Source: Pseudocitrobacter corydidari (GTDB lineage Bacteria > Pseudomonadota > Gammaproteobacteria > Enterobacterales > Enterobacteriaceae). Taken from it: a stretch of 64,000 nucleotides of DNA. A program made the translations under genes and the position numbers. The stretch is from positions 1,960,583-2,024,582 of the forward strand of contig NZ_CP087880.1 of assembly GCF_021172065.1 (NCBI RefSeq), read 5' to 3'. The notes below the pieces were generated by a model that was not told the origin of the DNA, did not search any database, and worked only from the letters and a program-made list of their open reading frames with translations. This document shows positions 7,535-15,937 of this stretch, one piece after another; within the stretch, counting starts at the first letter, position 1, and every line of letters starts with the position of its first letter.

Positions 7535-9661
7535 ATGTTAAGTCCCCTGCTACGCCGCTATACATGGAACAGCGCATGGCTTTATAACGTCAGGATTTTT
7601 ATCGCCCTGTGTGGCACCACGGCGCTGCCGTGGTGGCTCGGTGATTCAAAACTGACTATTCCTTTAACCCTCGGCGTCGTTGCGGCGGCGCTGACCGACC
7701 TTGACGATCGTTTAGCCGGACGTCTGCGTAATCTGGTGATTACGCTTATCTGCTTCTTTATTGCTTCCGCTTCCGTCGAGTTGCTCTTCCCCTGGCCGTG
7801 GCTGTTTGCGCTGGGGCTGACGGTGTCGACCACCGGGTTTATTCTGTTAGGTTGCCTGGGGCAACGCTACGCGACGATAGCCTTTGGCGCGCTGCTGATT
7901 GCCATCTATACCATGCTGGGCGTTTCCCTCTATTCCCAGTGGTATCAGCAACCGATGCTGCTGATTGCCGGCGCGGTCTGGTATAACTTGCTGACGCTTA
8001 CCGGGCATCTGATTTTCCCGATCCGCCCATTGCAGGATAATATCGCTCGAAGCTATGAACAGCTGGCTCATTATCTGGAACTGAAATCACGTCTGTTCGA
8101 CCCGGACATTGAAGACGAAAACCAGGCCCCGCTGTATGAACTGGCGCTGGCAAACGGCAAGCTGATGGCGACGCTCAACCAGACCAAAACCTCGTTGCTG
8201 ACGCGCCTGCGCGGCGACCGTGGCCAGCGCGGGACGCGTCGCACACTGCACTACTATTTTGTGGCGCAGGATATCCACGAGCGGGCCAGTTCCTCGCATA
8301 TCCAGTATCAGACGTTGCGCGATAACTTCCGCTACAGCGATGTGATGTTCCGCTTCCAGCGTCTGCTGTCTATGCAGGCGCAGGCTTGCCAGCAGCTGTC
8401 GAAAGCGATTCTGCTGCGTACGCCTTACCAGCATGACAGCCGCTTTGAGCGGGCGTTTACCCATCTGGATGCCGCGTTAGATCGCGTTCGGGCAAGCGGC
8501 GCATCGCCAGAACAGATGAAAGCGTTGGGTTTTCTGCTTAACAACCTGCGGGCCATTGACGCGCAACTGGCAACCATTGAATCCGAACAGGCGCAAGAGC
8601 AGGCAAAAAGCGAAACGGAGACCCTGCTCGCCGATGACGGCCTGCACGGCTTCAGCGATATTCGCCTGCGTTTGAGCATGAATATGTCCCCTGAGTCCGC
8701 CCTGTTCCGTCATGCCGTAAGGATGTCGCTGGTGCTTTGCGCCGGATATGCATTTATTCAGCTTACCGGCCTGAACCACGGTTACTGGATTTTGCTCACC
8801 AGTCTGTTTGTCTGCCAGCCAAACTACAACGCCACGCGCCACCGTCTGGCGCTGCGTATTATCGGTACGCTGGTCGGTGTGGCGTTAGGTATCCCTGTTC
8901 TGCTGCTGGTGCCGTCCCTGGAAGGACAACTGGCGCTGATTGTGATAACCGGGGTGCTGTTCTTCGCTTTCCGTAATGTGCAATATGCCCATGCCACCAT
9001 GTTCATTACCCTGCTGGTATTGTTGTGCTTCAACCTGCTGGGCGAAGGCTTTGAGGTGGCGTTACCGCGCGTTATCGACACGCTGATAGGGTGTGGTATC
9101 GCCTGGTTCGCCGTCAGTTTTATCTGGCCGGACTGGAAGTTCCGCGACCTCCCGCGGGTGCTGGCGCGCGCGGTGGATGCCAACTGCCGCTATCTGGATG
9201 CCATCCTCGAACAGTATCATCAGGGCCGCGATAACCGTCTTGCTTATCGCATCGCCCGCCGCGACGCGCATAACCGCGATGCTGAGCTGGCGTCGGTGGT
9301 ATCAAACATGTCGACGGAACCCAAGGTCACCAATGAGATGCGGGAAACTGCGTTCCGTCTGCTATGCCTGAACCATACGCTCACCAGCTATATCTCCGCG
9401 CTGGGCGCACACCGTGAAAAGCTGACTAACCCGGATATTCTGGCGCTGCTGGACGATGCCGTGTGCTATGTCGATGACGCTTTCCATCATCTGCCAACGG
9501 ATGAAGAACGCGTTCAGGAAGCGCTGACCGGGCTGGCGGAGCGCATCCGCCATCTTGAACCGCGCCCGGACAGTAAAGAGCCGTTGGTTCTGCAACAAAT
9601 TGGCTTGCTCGTTGCCCTGCTGCCGGAAATCTGCCGTCTGCAGCAACGCGTTCTTGCCTAA
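7535..9661 (+). CDS. yccS: FUSC-family inner membrane protein YccS
   Basis: 708 residues. Two blocks of membrane segments (about residues 15-165 and 390-520) each followed by a soluble region match the FUSC/YccS-YhfK architecture, related to aromatic-acid efflux proteins such as AaeB. A role as exporter is inferred from the family; the substrate is not known. Slightly shorter than the 717 or so residues of K-12 YccS. Downstream of yccF by 18 nt. Its stop codon overlaps the stop of convergent sxy by 4 nt (CTAA), so there is no room for a terminator between them. Confidence 0.93.
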   Translation: MLSPLLRRYTWNSAWLYNVRIFIALCGTTALPWWLGDSKLTIPLTLGVVAAALTDLDDRLAGRLRNLVITLICFFIASASVELLFPWPWLFALGLTVSTTGFILLGCLGQRYATIAFGALLIAIYTMLGVSLYSQWYQQPMLLIAGAVWYNLLTLTGHLIFPIRPLQDNIARSYEQLAHYLELKSRLFDPDIEDENQAPLYELALANGKLMATLNQTKTSLLTRLRGDRGQRGTRRTLHYYFVAQDIHERASSSHIQYQTLRDNFRYSDVMFRFQRLLSMQAQACQQLSKAILLRTPYQHDSRFERAFTHLDAALDRVRASGASPEQMKALGFLLNNLRAIDAQLATIESEQAQEQAKSETETLLADDGLHGFSDIRLRLSMNMSPESALFRHAVRMSLVLCAGYAFIQLTGLNHGYWILLTSLFVCQPNYNATRHRLALRIIGTLVGVALGIPVLLLVPSLEGQLALIVITGVLFFAFRNVQYAHATMFITLLVLLCFNLLGEGFEVALPRVIDTLIGCGIAWFAVSFIWPDWKFRDLPRVLARAVDANCRYLDAILEQYHQGRDNRLAYRIARRDAHNRDAELASVVSNMSTEPKVTNEMRETAFRLLCLNHTLTSYISALGAHREKLTNPDILALLDDAVCYVDDAFHHLPTDEERVQEALTGLAERIRHLEPRPDSKEPLVLQQIGLLVALLPEICRLQQRVLA

Positions 9662-10281
9662 TCGGTCTGGGCGGGCGTGTGGATACTCAGCGCGCTTGCC
9701 CAGTCAATTAACTCATCGCGCCGCCGCAGCGGAACGGCTGCGGCATGAACGCCCGTCAATGCCCCTTCGAGCGATAAAATAAACCCCACGCTCAAATTCT
9801 CGCGTAGCCGACGTAATTTCGCCCATGCGTCTTTTGCGCCCAGTCGTTGCAAATCTGCCACATTACATATTCCGGCCTCCGCCATAAGCAGTTCCATATG
9901 AAAGGAAAGATTTGGCAGATCCTTTAATCGTTGCGATACCAGACGCCCTTTTTTCTCCCGTTGCGCATCTTTTAACGAATACTTACTTAATCGCAGCAAC
10001 ATTTTTTGGTTCTGCCATAGCGCCTCATCCACGCGGAAATAGTTAAGTTGAAGCGGGCCACCTCGCTTTTTAAGCGTCAGAAGCGGCGTTTTCACTTTGC
10101 GTTGATACACCGCTGTATCTTCACAGGCCCGAAGATAAAGTTCCCCTTCTGAGACCATGGCGAAAACGGTGTTGTTAACCGAAAGACTATAACCGCCAAA
10201 CAGCGAACGGGAGCGCACGACGCCCAGTGGTGCGAGGTATTCCTGGGATTGATAAATCCGTTTATAAGATATTTTTTTCAT
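9658..10281 (-). CDS. sxy: Competence regulator Sxy/TfoX
   Basis: 207 residues with a TfoX N-terminal domain (about 1-95) and TfoX C-terminal domain (about 105-195). Sxy works with CRP at CRP-S sites to switch on DNA uptake (com/pil) genes in gamma-proteobacteria. Clearly diverged from K-12 Sxy but keeps the SYKRIY.SQEYL start and the KYSL and RLKDLPNLSFH blocks. The start codon is inside a perfect inverted repeat that could hide it in the mRNA (separate entry). Divergent from sulA, with 208 nt between start codons. Confidence 0.93.
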   Translation of the reverse strand: MKKISYKRIYQSQEYLAPLGVVRSRSLFGGYSLSVNNTVFAMVSEGELYLRACEDTAVYQRKVKTPLLTLKKRGGPLQLNYFRVDEALWQNQKMLLRLSKYSLKDAQREKKGRLVSQRLKDLPNLSFHMELLMAEAGICNVADLQRLGAKDAWAKLRRLRENLSVGFILSLEGALTGVHAAAVPLRRRDELIDWASALSIHTPAQTD

Positions 10282-10302
10282 GATTATCCCTTACTAATCA
10301 TG
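10279..10302 (-). promoter_or_regulatory. Hairpin covering the sxy start codon
   Basis: In the mRNA sense the sequence is CAUGAUUA, eight loop bases GUAAGGGA, then UAAUCAUG: a perfect 8-bp stem. The purine-rich ribosome site AAGGGA fills the loop and the AUG start is the end of the 3' arm. A structure of this kind would reduce initiation. In Haemophilus influenzae sxy expression is known to be limited by 5' mRNA structure; for this gene it is inference from the repeat. Confidence 0.6.
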
Positions 10303-10397
10303 CAATTAGGAGCATTAAAGTCGTTAATAGATCCAGTAATGAGCAACATAAGAAACTTACGCCAGCACGGCAAGAATTGCGTGAATTTGATGTGCGA

Positions 10398-10419
10398 TTT
10401 TGCGAGTCGCTTTCAGAAA
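10398..10419. promoter_or_regulatory. Candidate CRP-S site between sxy and sulA
   Basis: TTTTGCGA, six bases, TTCAGAAA. The left half is a perfect CRP-S half-site (TTTTGCGA); the right half matches TCGCAAAA at only four positions. Placed about 117 nt upstream of the sxy start, where autoregulation by Sxy and CRP would be expected. Weak on sequence alone. Confidence 0.35.
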
Positions 10420-10425
10420 ATGAGG

Positions 10426-10454
10426 TTGATCTTTGGTGACAGGGGTAGTACTGT
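10426..10454 (+). promoter_or_regulatory. sulA promoter
   Basis: -35 TTGATC (10426-10431), 17-nt spacer, -10 TACTGT (10449-10454), the same elements as in the K-12 sulA promoter. The -10 lies inside the LexA box. Confidence 0.85.
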
Positions 10455-10468
10455 ATATTCATACAGTA
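10449..10468. promoter_or_regulatory. LexA box (SOS operator) of sulA
   Basis: TACTGTATATTCATACAGTA fits the CTGT-N8-ACAG LexA consensus perfectly with extended TA flanks. It overlaps the -10 element, so LexA binding blocks the promoter until DNA damage. Confidence 0.96.
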
Positions 10469-10489
10469 ACCCACAAGGTTGGATTAGCT

Positions 10490-10999
10490 ATGTATACATC
10501 TGGTGTTGTAAATCGTTCTTCCGTCGCGGCAGCGCCTGCGACCCATCGCGCATTCGCGTCTTCTGTACAGGCCTCCCCTGCCCTGGTGAGCGAAGTGGTT
10601 TATCGTGAAGATCAGCCCATGATGGCGCAGTTACTGCTGCTACCTTTATTGCAACAACTGGGTCAGCAATCTCGCTGGCAGCTATGGCTCACGCCGCAAC
10701 AAAAGTTGAGCCGCCAGTGGGTTCAGGCTTCCGGTCTGCCATTGTCCAAGGTCATGCAGCTTCGCCAGATGTCCTCGTACAACATGCTCGACTCCATGGC
10801 GCGCGCATTACGTACAGGAAACTATAGTGTGGTTATCGCCTGGGTGGCGGAAGAATTGTCGGAGCAGGAACATGCCCGGTTGATGAGCGCGGCCGAGGAA
10901 GGCAATGCCATGGCGTTTATCATGCGCCCGGTTAACTCGTCCTCTCATCCAGCAGGACAACTGAATGGGCTAAAAATTCACTCAAATTTGTATCATTAA
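10490..10999 (+). CDS. sulA: SOS cell division inhibitor SulA
   Basis: Binds FtsZ and stops Z-ring assembly during the SOS response; normally removed by Lon. 169 residues, as in K-12. The central block ([20 protein letters not shown] and the [15 protein letters not shown] segment) and the C-terminal [10 protein letters not shown], which is the Lon recognition end, are conserved; residues 6-35 are diverged, as is usual for SulA. ATG at 10490 yields MYTSG, the family start, placed just downstream of the LexA box. Confidence 0.96.
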   Translation: MYTSGVVNRSSVAAAPATHRAFASSVQASPALVSEVVYREDQPMMAQLLLLPLLQQLGQQSRWQLWLTPQQKLSRQWVQASGLPLSKVMQLRQMSSYNMLDSMARALRTGNYSVVIAWVAEELSEQEHARLMSAAEEGNAMAFIMRPVNSSSHPAGQLNGLKIHSNLYH

Positions 11000-11350
11000 A
11001 AGAAATTAGGAATTTTCCTGGAATTTTTTTTGCAGTCTCGTTACGGGCATGTTTCAGGAGCTGGAAATCCTGTGAACGCTGGTGTGATGCGGTTCTCAGA
11101 ATTTTATCTCGCATAAATTCTAGCCGTAAATGTTAAATATTGTGTATACAACCCCTTTTTTTTCATATGCCTGACGGAGTTCACACTTGTAAGTTTCCAA
11201 CTACGTTGTAGACTTTACATCGCCAGGGGTGATCAGCTTACGCCGCAGAGATCTGCTGAGTAATTAATAAGTCACGCCCCCGGTGAAGGATTTAACCGTG
11301 AGTCTTTTAGATTTTCATGGCAAATTTTGGATGATAACGAGGCGCAAAAA
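11000..11350 (+). promoter_or_regulatory. sulA-ompA intergenic region, ompA promoter and leader
   Basis: 351 nt without a gene. The ompA promoter is read as -35 TTGTAA (11187-11192), 16-nt spacer, -10 TAGACT (11209-11214), giving a start near 11222 and a leader of about 129 nt. The leader matches the K-12 ompA leader closely, including GCCAGGGGTG, CCCGGTGAAGGATTTAACCGTG and the ribosome site region GATAACGAGGCGC, the stretch known to give the mRNA its long half-life and to be the target of the small RNA MicA. The first 190 nt, after sulA, hold no feature I can name beyond AT-rich runs. Confidence 0.8.
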
Positions 11351-12400
11351 ATGAAAAAGACAGCTATCGCGATTGCAGTGGCACTGGCTGGTTTCGCTAC
11401 CGTAGCGCAGGCCGCTCCGAAAGATAACACCTGGTATACTGGTGCTAAACTGGGCTGGTCTCAGTTCCACGATGTCGGCAACAACCAGATCAACAACAAC
11501 GGTCCGACCCATGAAAGCCAACTGGGCGCTGGTGCCTTCGGTGGTTATCAGGTTAACCCGTACGTTGGTTTCGAAATGGGTTATGACTGGTTAGGTCGTA
11601 TGCCGTACAAAGGCAGCGAGCAGAACGGTGCTTTCAAAGCTCAGGGCGTTCAGCTGACCGCTAAACTGGGTTACCCAATCACTGACGATCTGGACATCTA
11701 CACTCGTCTGGGTGGTATGGTTTGGCGTGCAGACGCTAAAAACAACGACGGCTTCAAAGACCACGACACTGGCGTATCCCCAGTATTCGCTGGCGGCGTT
11801 GAATACGCGGTTACCCGTGACATCGCTACCCGTCTGGAATACCAGTGGACTAACAACATCGGTGACGCGAACACCGTTGGTGGTCGTCCGGACAACGGCC
11901 TGCTGAGCGTAGGTGTTTCCTACCGTTTCGGCCAGCAGGAAGATGCAGCTCCAGTAGTTGCACCGGCTCCGGCTCCGGCTCCAGAAGTACAGACCAAACA
12001 CTTCACTCTGAAGTCTGACGTTCTGTTCAACTTCAACAAAGCAACGCTGAAACCAGAAGGCCAGCAGGCTCTGGATCAGATGTACAGCCAGCTGAGCAAC
12101 CTGGATCCGAAAGACGGTTCCGTAGTTGTTCTGGGCTTCACTGACCGCATCGGTTCTGACGCTTACAACCAGGGTCTGTCCGAGAAACGTGCTCAGTCCG
12201 TTGTTGATTACCTGATCTCTAAAGGTATTCCTTCTGACAAAATCTCTGCACGTGGCATGGGCGAATCCAACCCGGTTACCGGCAACACCTGTGACAACGT
12301 GAAAGCTCGCGCTGCACTGATCGACTGCCTGGCCCCGGATCGTCGCGTAGAGATCGAAGTTAAAGGCATCAAAGACGTTGTAGCTCAGCCGCAGGCTTAA
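11351..12400 (+). CDS. ompA: Outer membrane porin A
   Basis: Major outer membrane protein linking the membrane to peptidoglycan. 349 residues: signal peptide (1-21, ending VAQA before APKDN), an eight-stranded N-terminal beta-barrel (about 22-195), an Ala/Pro hinge ([13 protein letters not shown]) and a C-terminal OmpA-like peptidoglycan-binding domain with the conserved disulphide cysteines in GNTCDN and LIDCLAPD. Surface loops differ from K-12 (for example the [10 protein letters not shown] and NNDGFKDHD segments), as expected for phage- and antibody-exposed parts. Codon use is strongly biased to common codons, typical of a very highly expressed gene. Start at ATG 11351, after GAGGCGC. Confidence 0.98.
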   Translation: MKKTAIAIAVALAGFATVAQAAPKDNTWYTGAKLGWSQFHDVGNNQINNNGPTHESQLGAGAFGGYQVNPYVGFEMGYDWLGRMPYKGSEQNGAFKAQGVQLTAKLGYPITDDLDIYTRLGGMVWRADAKNNDGFKDHDTGVSPVFAGGVEYAVTRDIATRLEYQWTNNIGDANTVGGRPDNGLLSVGVSYRFGQQEDAAPVVAPAPAPAPEVQTKHFTLKSDVLFNFNKATLKPEGQQALDQMYSQLSNLDPKDGSVVVLGFTDRIGSDAYNQGLSEKRAQSVVDYLISKGIPSDKISARGMGESNPVTGNTCDNVKARAALIDCLAPDRRVEIEVKGIKDVVAQPQA

Positions 12401-12414
12401 GTTATCGTCTTATG

Positions 12415-12444
12415 AAAAAACCCCGCAATGCGGGGTTTTTTTTT
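12415..12444. terminator. Terminator after ompA, shared with matP
   Basis: Stem CCCCGC / GCGGGG (12421-12426, 12430-12435) flanked by A6 and T9, so it works in both directions between convergent ompA and matP. Confidence 0.93.
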
Positions 12445-12468
12445 GGCCTGAAGAAAAGGTTTAAACGA

Positions 12469-12921
12469 TTATTCTTTGCCTAATAGCGCCTGTAAATCCT
12501 GCTTCAGGGTGCTCATCTTCGAAGCATATTTCTCTTTGTTTTCCGCGTCTTCAATCAGCTGCACAATGGTTTCTGACAGCGTTTTGCCGCGCCGCTGCGC
12601 AAGACCCGCCAGGCGCTGCCAGACGGCGAACTCCAGATCTATCGACTTCTTACGCGTATGCTGATGCTCGGCGTTAAAATGGCGTTTGCGGCGTGCGCGA
12701 ATCGTCTGCTTCATACGGTTCACCAGGCCGGGATTGATATTCTGCGCAATCCACTCATTCACCTGTACCGGCTCATGCTCAAGTTTCAGCAGGAGATCAA
12801 CCGCTTCCTGCGCGGCGCTGGTTTCAATGTAACGGGTGATCGGTTCGCCTTCCCGGTGCTTCTTCACCAGGTACTTCCACTTCCACCCGCTCTCAAGATT
12901 TTCCAGTTGTTGATATTTCAT
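12469..12921 (-). CDS. matP: Ter macrodomain organizer MatP
   Basis: 150-residue DNA-binding protein that binds matS sites across the chromosome terminus, bridges them, and links the Ter region to the divisome through ZapB. Contains an N-terminal four-helix region, the ribbon-helix-helix DNA-binding part around [20 protein letters not shown] (about 85-120), and a C-terminal coiled coil used in tetramer formation. Same length as K-12 and near-identical in the [15 protein letters not shown] segment. Divergent from lonH. Confidence 0.97.
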   Translation of the reverse strand: MKYQQLENLESGWKWKYLVKKHREGEPITRYIETSAAQEAVDLLLKLEHEPVQVNEWIAQNINPGLVNRMKQTIRARRKRHFNAEHQHTRKKSIDLEFAVWQRLAGLAQRRGKTLSETIVQLIEDAENKEKYASKMSTLKQDLQALLGKE

Positions 12922-13065
12922 TGCGATCCCAAGGTGACCGTGTAACTCTTTTCAGGATATCAGTTTTTTGCCAATGTGCTGAGTAGAAATCAGTGAGTGT
13001 GAAGACAATGTCGGCGATATCAGAATAACCGCCCTATTCTCCGTGAGCTTCCCTGCGGCATAAGG

Positions 13066-13071
13066 TATAAT
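13066..13071 (+). promoter_or_regulatory. Candidate -10 element of lonH
   Basis: A consensus TATAAT lies 33 nt upstream of the lonH TTG start. No good -35 hexamer is seen at 16-18 nt, so only the -10 is offered. Confidence 0.4.
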
Positions 13072-13104
13072 CTCGCGCTTTACATCTGACTAAAAATAGC
13101 GACT

Positions 13105-14868
13105 TTGACCATAAATACTCTTTCCCGGCGCGACCTTGCCCCTGCGACTGATGCGTACCAGGCGCTATTTACACTGCCTGAAATCTCGTCAGTTAATGAA
13201 TCCTTATTCAGCGAGCTGCAGGCTCGTTTGCACTATGCTCTGGAGCAGTTTCTGCACCCTCAGGGCGTCAGCGACTTCTTACTGGTGAAAGCACCAGAAG
13301 AAAAAGCGTACCTGCAGCTGCTCAACAACACGACCCACACCTTGCGTGGCGATTCAGCGTCTCGCCTGACCGGCGTGAACTATACCATCGCCGCAGGTCA
13401 GGTCAGCGTCTCTCCGGCAACGTCGCCGGACGATAATTTTGCAAGCATCGGCCCGGTCATTTTTGCCGACTGGGTGGAAGCTGAGCAGCTGTTCGGCTGC
13501 GTGCGTCAGTTTAATGGCGATATTTCGCTTCAGCCTGGTCTGGTGCACAAAGCCAACGGTGGCGTGCTCATACTCTCTCTGCGCGCATTACTGGCTCAGC
13601 CCCTGCTGTGGATGCGTCTAAAATCACAGGTGACCCAGCAGCGTTTTGAGTGGCTATCCTTTGATGAGTCACGTCCGTTGCCCGTCACGATCCCTTCCAT
13701 GCCGCTGTCGCTGAAAGTGATGCTGGTTGGCGATCGTGACGCGCTGGCCGATTTCCAGGAGATGGAACCTGAACTGGCGGAAAAATCGCTCTACTGCGAA
13801 TATGAAGACAATCTGCAGCTCACCGATGAAGAGACCATCAAACAGTGGTGTCAGTGGGTTCAGCAGGTCGCGCGTGATGCAGACCTGCCGATGCTCGCGG
13901 CCGATGCCTGGCCGCGTCTGATTCAGGAAGGCGCTCGCTACACCGGCGATCAGGAAACGCTGCCGCTTTGTCCGCTGTGGATTAGCCGCCAGTTGCGCGA
14001 AACCGCGCCGTTCTGCGAAGGCGAAACCATTGGCGACGAGCAGCTCAAAACGATGCTCGAACAGCGTCAGTGGCGCGAAGGTTATCTGGCCGAGCGTATG
14101 CAGGACGAAATCCTGCTTGAGCAGATTCTGATTGAAACAGAAGGTGAATGCGTCGGGCAGATTAACGCTCTGTCGGTGATTGAATTCCCAGGGCACCCGC
14201 GCGCCTTTGGTGAACCTTCCCGTATCAGCTGCGTCGTGCACATCGGTGACGGCGAATTCACGGATATCGAACGCAAAGCTGAACTTGGCGGCAATATTCA
14301 CGCCAAAGGCATGATGATTATGCAGGCGTTTCTGATGTCGGAACTCGAGCTCGATCAGCAGATCCCGTTCTCTGCATCGTTAACCTTTGAACAGTCCTAC
14401 AGCGAAGTGGATGGCGACAGCGCGTCCATGGCTGAGCTGTGCGCCTTGATTAGCGCCCTCTCCGGCGTGCCGATTAATCAAAGCATCGCTATCACCGGTT
14501 CCGTCGATCAGTTTGGGCGCGCGCAGCCGGTTGGCGGTCTGAATGAAAAAATTGAAGGTTTCTTTGCTATCTGTCTGCAACGCGGCTTAAACGGTAAACA
14601 GGGCGTAATCATTCCTAACGCCAATGTGCGCCATTTAAGTTTGTCAGCGGAAGTTCAGGAAGCCGTGGAGGCCGGACAATTTTCTATCTGGGCGGTCGAT
14701 GATGTGACCGAGGCTCTGCCGCTTCTCACCCAACTGAACTGGGATGCTGAAGGGCAGACGACATTGTTGCAAACGATTCAGGAACGTATCGCGCAGGCCT
14801 CGCAGCCCGACGCGCGGCATCGTTATCCGTGGCCGCTGCGCTGGCTGGGCTGGTTCAATTCGAACTGA
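13105..14868 (+). CDS. lonH: Lon-like protease LonH (YcbZ)
   Basis: 587-residue Lon-related protein with a C-terminal S16 peptidase domain. The Ser-Lys catalytic dyad is Ser439 (in VDGDSASMAE) and Lys482 (in GGLNEKIEG), 43 residues apart as in classical Lon. The N-terminal half is AAA+-like but I see no intact Walker A motif, so ATP-driven unfolding is doubtful; in K-12 the protein is a putative protease and the phenotype is mild. The start is TTG at 13105 giving (M)TINTLSRRDL; no ATG upstream fits. The stop codon lies inside the FadR site of fabA. Confidence 0.92.
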   Translation: MTINTLSRRDLAPATDAYQALFTLPEISSVNESLFSELQARLHYALEQFLHPQGVSDFLLVKAPEEKAYLQLLNNTTHTLRGDSASRLTGVNYTIAAGQVSVSPATSPDDNFASIGPVIFADWVEAEQLFGCVRQFNGDISLQPGLVHKANGGVLILSLRALLAQPLLWMRLKSQVTQQRFEWLSFDESRPLPVTIPSMPLSLKVMLVGDRDALADFQEMEPELAEKSLYCEYEDNLQLTDEETIKQWCQWVQQVARDADLPMLAADAWPRLIQEGARYTGDQETLPLCPLWISRQLRETAPFCEGETIGDEQLKTMLEQRQWREGYLAERMQDEILLEQILIETEGECVGQINALSVIEFPGHPRAFGEPSRISCVVHIGDGEFTDIERKAELGGNIHAKGMMIMQAFLMSELELDQQIPFSASLTFEQSYSEVDGDSASMAELCALISALSGVPINQSIAITGSVDQFGRAQPVGGLNEKIEGFFAICLQRGLNGKQGVIIPNANVRHLSLSAEVQEAVEAGQFSIWAVDDVTEALPLLTQLNWDAEGQTTLLQTIQERIAQASQPDARHRYPWPLRWLGWFNSN

Positions 14869-14879
14869 TCGGACTTGTT
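14863..14879. promoter_or_regulatory. FadR site of fabA
   Basis: AACTGATCGGACTTGTT resembles the FadR operator (AACTGGTCNGACNNGTT) and is the same as recalled for K-12 fabA, where FadR activates. It overlaps the lonH stop codon and the fabA -35 hexamer TTGTTC (14875-14880). Confidence 0.8.
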
Positions 14880-14903
14880 CAGCGTACACGTGTTAGCTAT
14901 CCT
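14875..14903 (+). promoter_or_regulatory. fabA promoter
   Basis: -35 TTGTTC (14875-14880), 17-nt spacer, -10 TATCCT (14898-14903). The spacer is filled by the FabR operator. Confidence 0.75.
14881..14898. promoter_or_regulatory. FabR operator of fabA
   Basis: AGCGTACACGTGTTAGCT is an imperfect palindrome matching the FabR site (AGCGTACA-NN-TGT..GCT). It lies between the -35 and -10 hexamers, so FabR, the sensor of unsaturated acyl chains, would block polymerase. Confidence 0.8.
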
Positions 14904-14937
14904 GCGTCCCGAACTCAAAATAAGGCTTACTGAAAAC

Positions 14938-15456
14938 ATGGTAGATAAACGCGAATCTTATACAAAAGAAGATCTTCTTGCCTCTGGTCGCGGTGAACTG
15001 TTTGGCGCGAAAGGCCCGCAGTTGCCAGCCCCTAGCATGCTGATGATGGATCGTGTCGTTAAAATGACCGAAACCGGCGGCAATTTTGATAAGGGCTATG
15101 TTGAAGCAGAGCTCGATATCAACCCGGACCTGTGGTTCTTCGGTTGCCACTTCATTGGCGACCCGGTGATGCCAGGCTGCCTGGGTCTGGACGCCATGTG
15201 GCAGCTGGTAGGCTTCTACCTTGGCTGGCTTGGCGGTGAAGGCAAAGGCCGTGCGCTAGGCGTGGGTGAAGTGAAATTCACCGGTCAGGTTCTGCCGACC
15301 GCGAAGAAAGTGACCTACCGTATTCACTTCAAACGCATTGTTAACCGCCGTCTGATCATGGGCCTGGCGGATGGCGAAGTGCTGGTAGATGGTCGTCTGA
15401 TCTATACCGCTAACGACCTGAAGGTTGGGTTGTTCCAGGATACTTCTGCGTTCTAA
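14938..15456 (+). CDS. fabA: 3-hydroxydecanoyl-ACP dehydratase/isomerase
   Basis: Dehydrates 3-hydroxyacyl-ACP and isomerises trans-2- to cis-3-decenoyl-ACP, the branch point for unsaturated fatty acids in type II synthesis. 172 residues, the K-12 length, almost identical to it. The hot-dog fold active site residues are His71 (in [13 protein letters not shown]) and Asp85 (in GLDAMWQ), counted with the initiator Met. ATG at 14938 chosen because it gives [10 protein letters not shown]; the longer frame from 14875 runs through the promoter. Followed by a strong hairpin. Confidence 0.98.
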   Translation: MVDKRESYTKEDLLASGRGELFGAKGPQLPAPSMLMMDRVVKMTETGGNFDKGYVEAELDINPDLWFFGCHFIGDPVMPGCLGLDAMWQLVGFYLGWLGGEGKGRALGVGEVKFTGQVLPTAKKVTYRIHFKRIVNRRLIMGLADGEVLVDGRLIYTANDLKVGLFQDTSAF

Positions 15457-15473
15457 GACCCCGTATTAACGCG

Positions 15474-15502
15474 AAACCTCCGCATAGCGGAGGTTTCTTC
15501 TA
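15474..15502. terminator. Terminator between fabA and rmf
   Basis: Perfect 10-bp stem AAACCTCCGC / GCGGAGGTTT (15474-15483, 15487-15496), 3-nt loop, then TCTTCT. Lies between convergent genes and may serve both. Confidence 0.85.
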
Positions 15503-15513
15503 AAGAGACAGCG

Positions 15514-15681
15514 TCAGGCGATAACTGTCCTGTCCTCCATGGCTTCTCGCCAGCCTCCGAGCCAGTGTGAACGTTGATTTAACGTCTGGTAAGGACAAAT
15601 CTCCTTCGACTTACCGGCAATACCGGCCTGATACCCACGCTGATGTGCCCGTTCCAGGCGATCTCGTTTTTGTCTCTTCAT
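15514..15681 (-). CDS. rmf: Ribosome modulation factor
   Basis: 55-residue basic protein that joins 70S ribosomes into inactive 100S dimers in stationary phase. Reading the minus strand from ATG at 15681 gives MKRQKRDRLERAHQRGYQAG, then a middle with KEICPYQ and the end LGGWREAMEDRTVIA, matching K-12 RMF residue for residue over most of its length and with the same 55-residue size. GAGG just upstream serves as ribosome site. Convergent with fabA. In E. coli transcription depends on ppGpp and growth phase; nothing in the 250 nt upstream was firmly assigned. Confidence 0.96.
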   Translation of the reverse strand: MKRQKRDRLERAHQRGYQAGIAGKSKEICPYQTLNQRSHWLGGWREAMEDRTVIA

Positions 15682-15875
15682 GCCTCGTTTCCCTCATTAC
15701 TTTTATCTGGTGGAAATGAAAACAGTGATTACAAAGTGTGCAACCACACATTACGAATAACCTGAATCATCACGATCGTCAATGCGCAAAATTCACGCCA
15801 GTGTCATATTTGTGAGCTACGCAAGAGTTCATTTGTACAAAAAATGTGAGGTGGGACAACTAAGCTGCTGAGCAT

Positions 15876-15915
15876 AAAAACAAAAAAACCGCCGTGGATT
15901 TTGCATCCACGACGG
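15876..15915 (-). terminator. Terminator of the pqi operon
   Basis: Stem pairing 15889-15899 (CCGCCGTGGAT) with 15905-15915 (ATCCACGACGG), one mismatch, and on the minus strand a T7 run then a second T5 run. Located just after pqiC. Confidence 0.88.
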
Positions 15916-15937
15916 CCTTAAGCATTATTAATTCTAC

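Noticed and set aside
12934..12946. matS-like GTGACCGTGTAAC just upstream of matP
   Set aside because: Two mismatches to GTGACRNYGTCAC, and the locus lies outside the Ter macrodomain in K-12; chance match is likely.
15682..15875. CRP-like palindrome GTGTG-GTTG-CACAC upstream of rmf
   Set aside because: The spacing between half-sites does not fit a CRP site, so it was not called.
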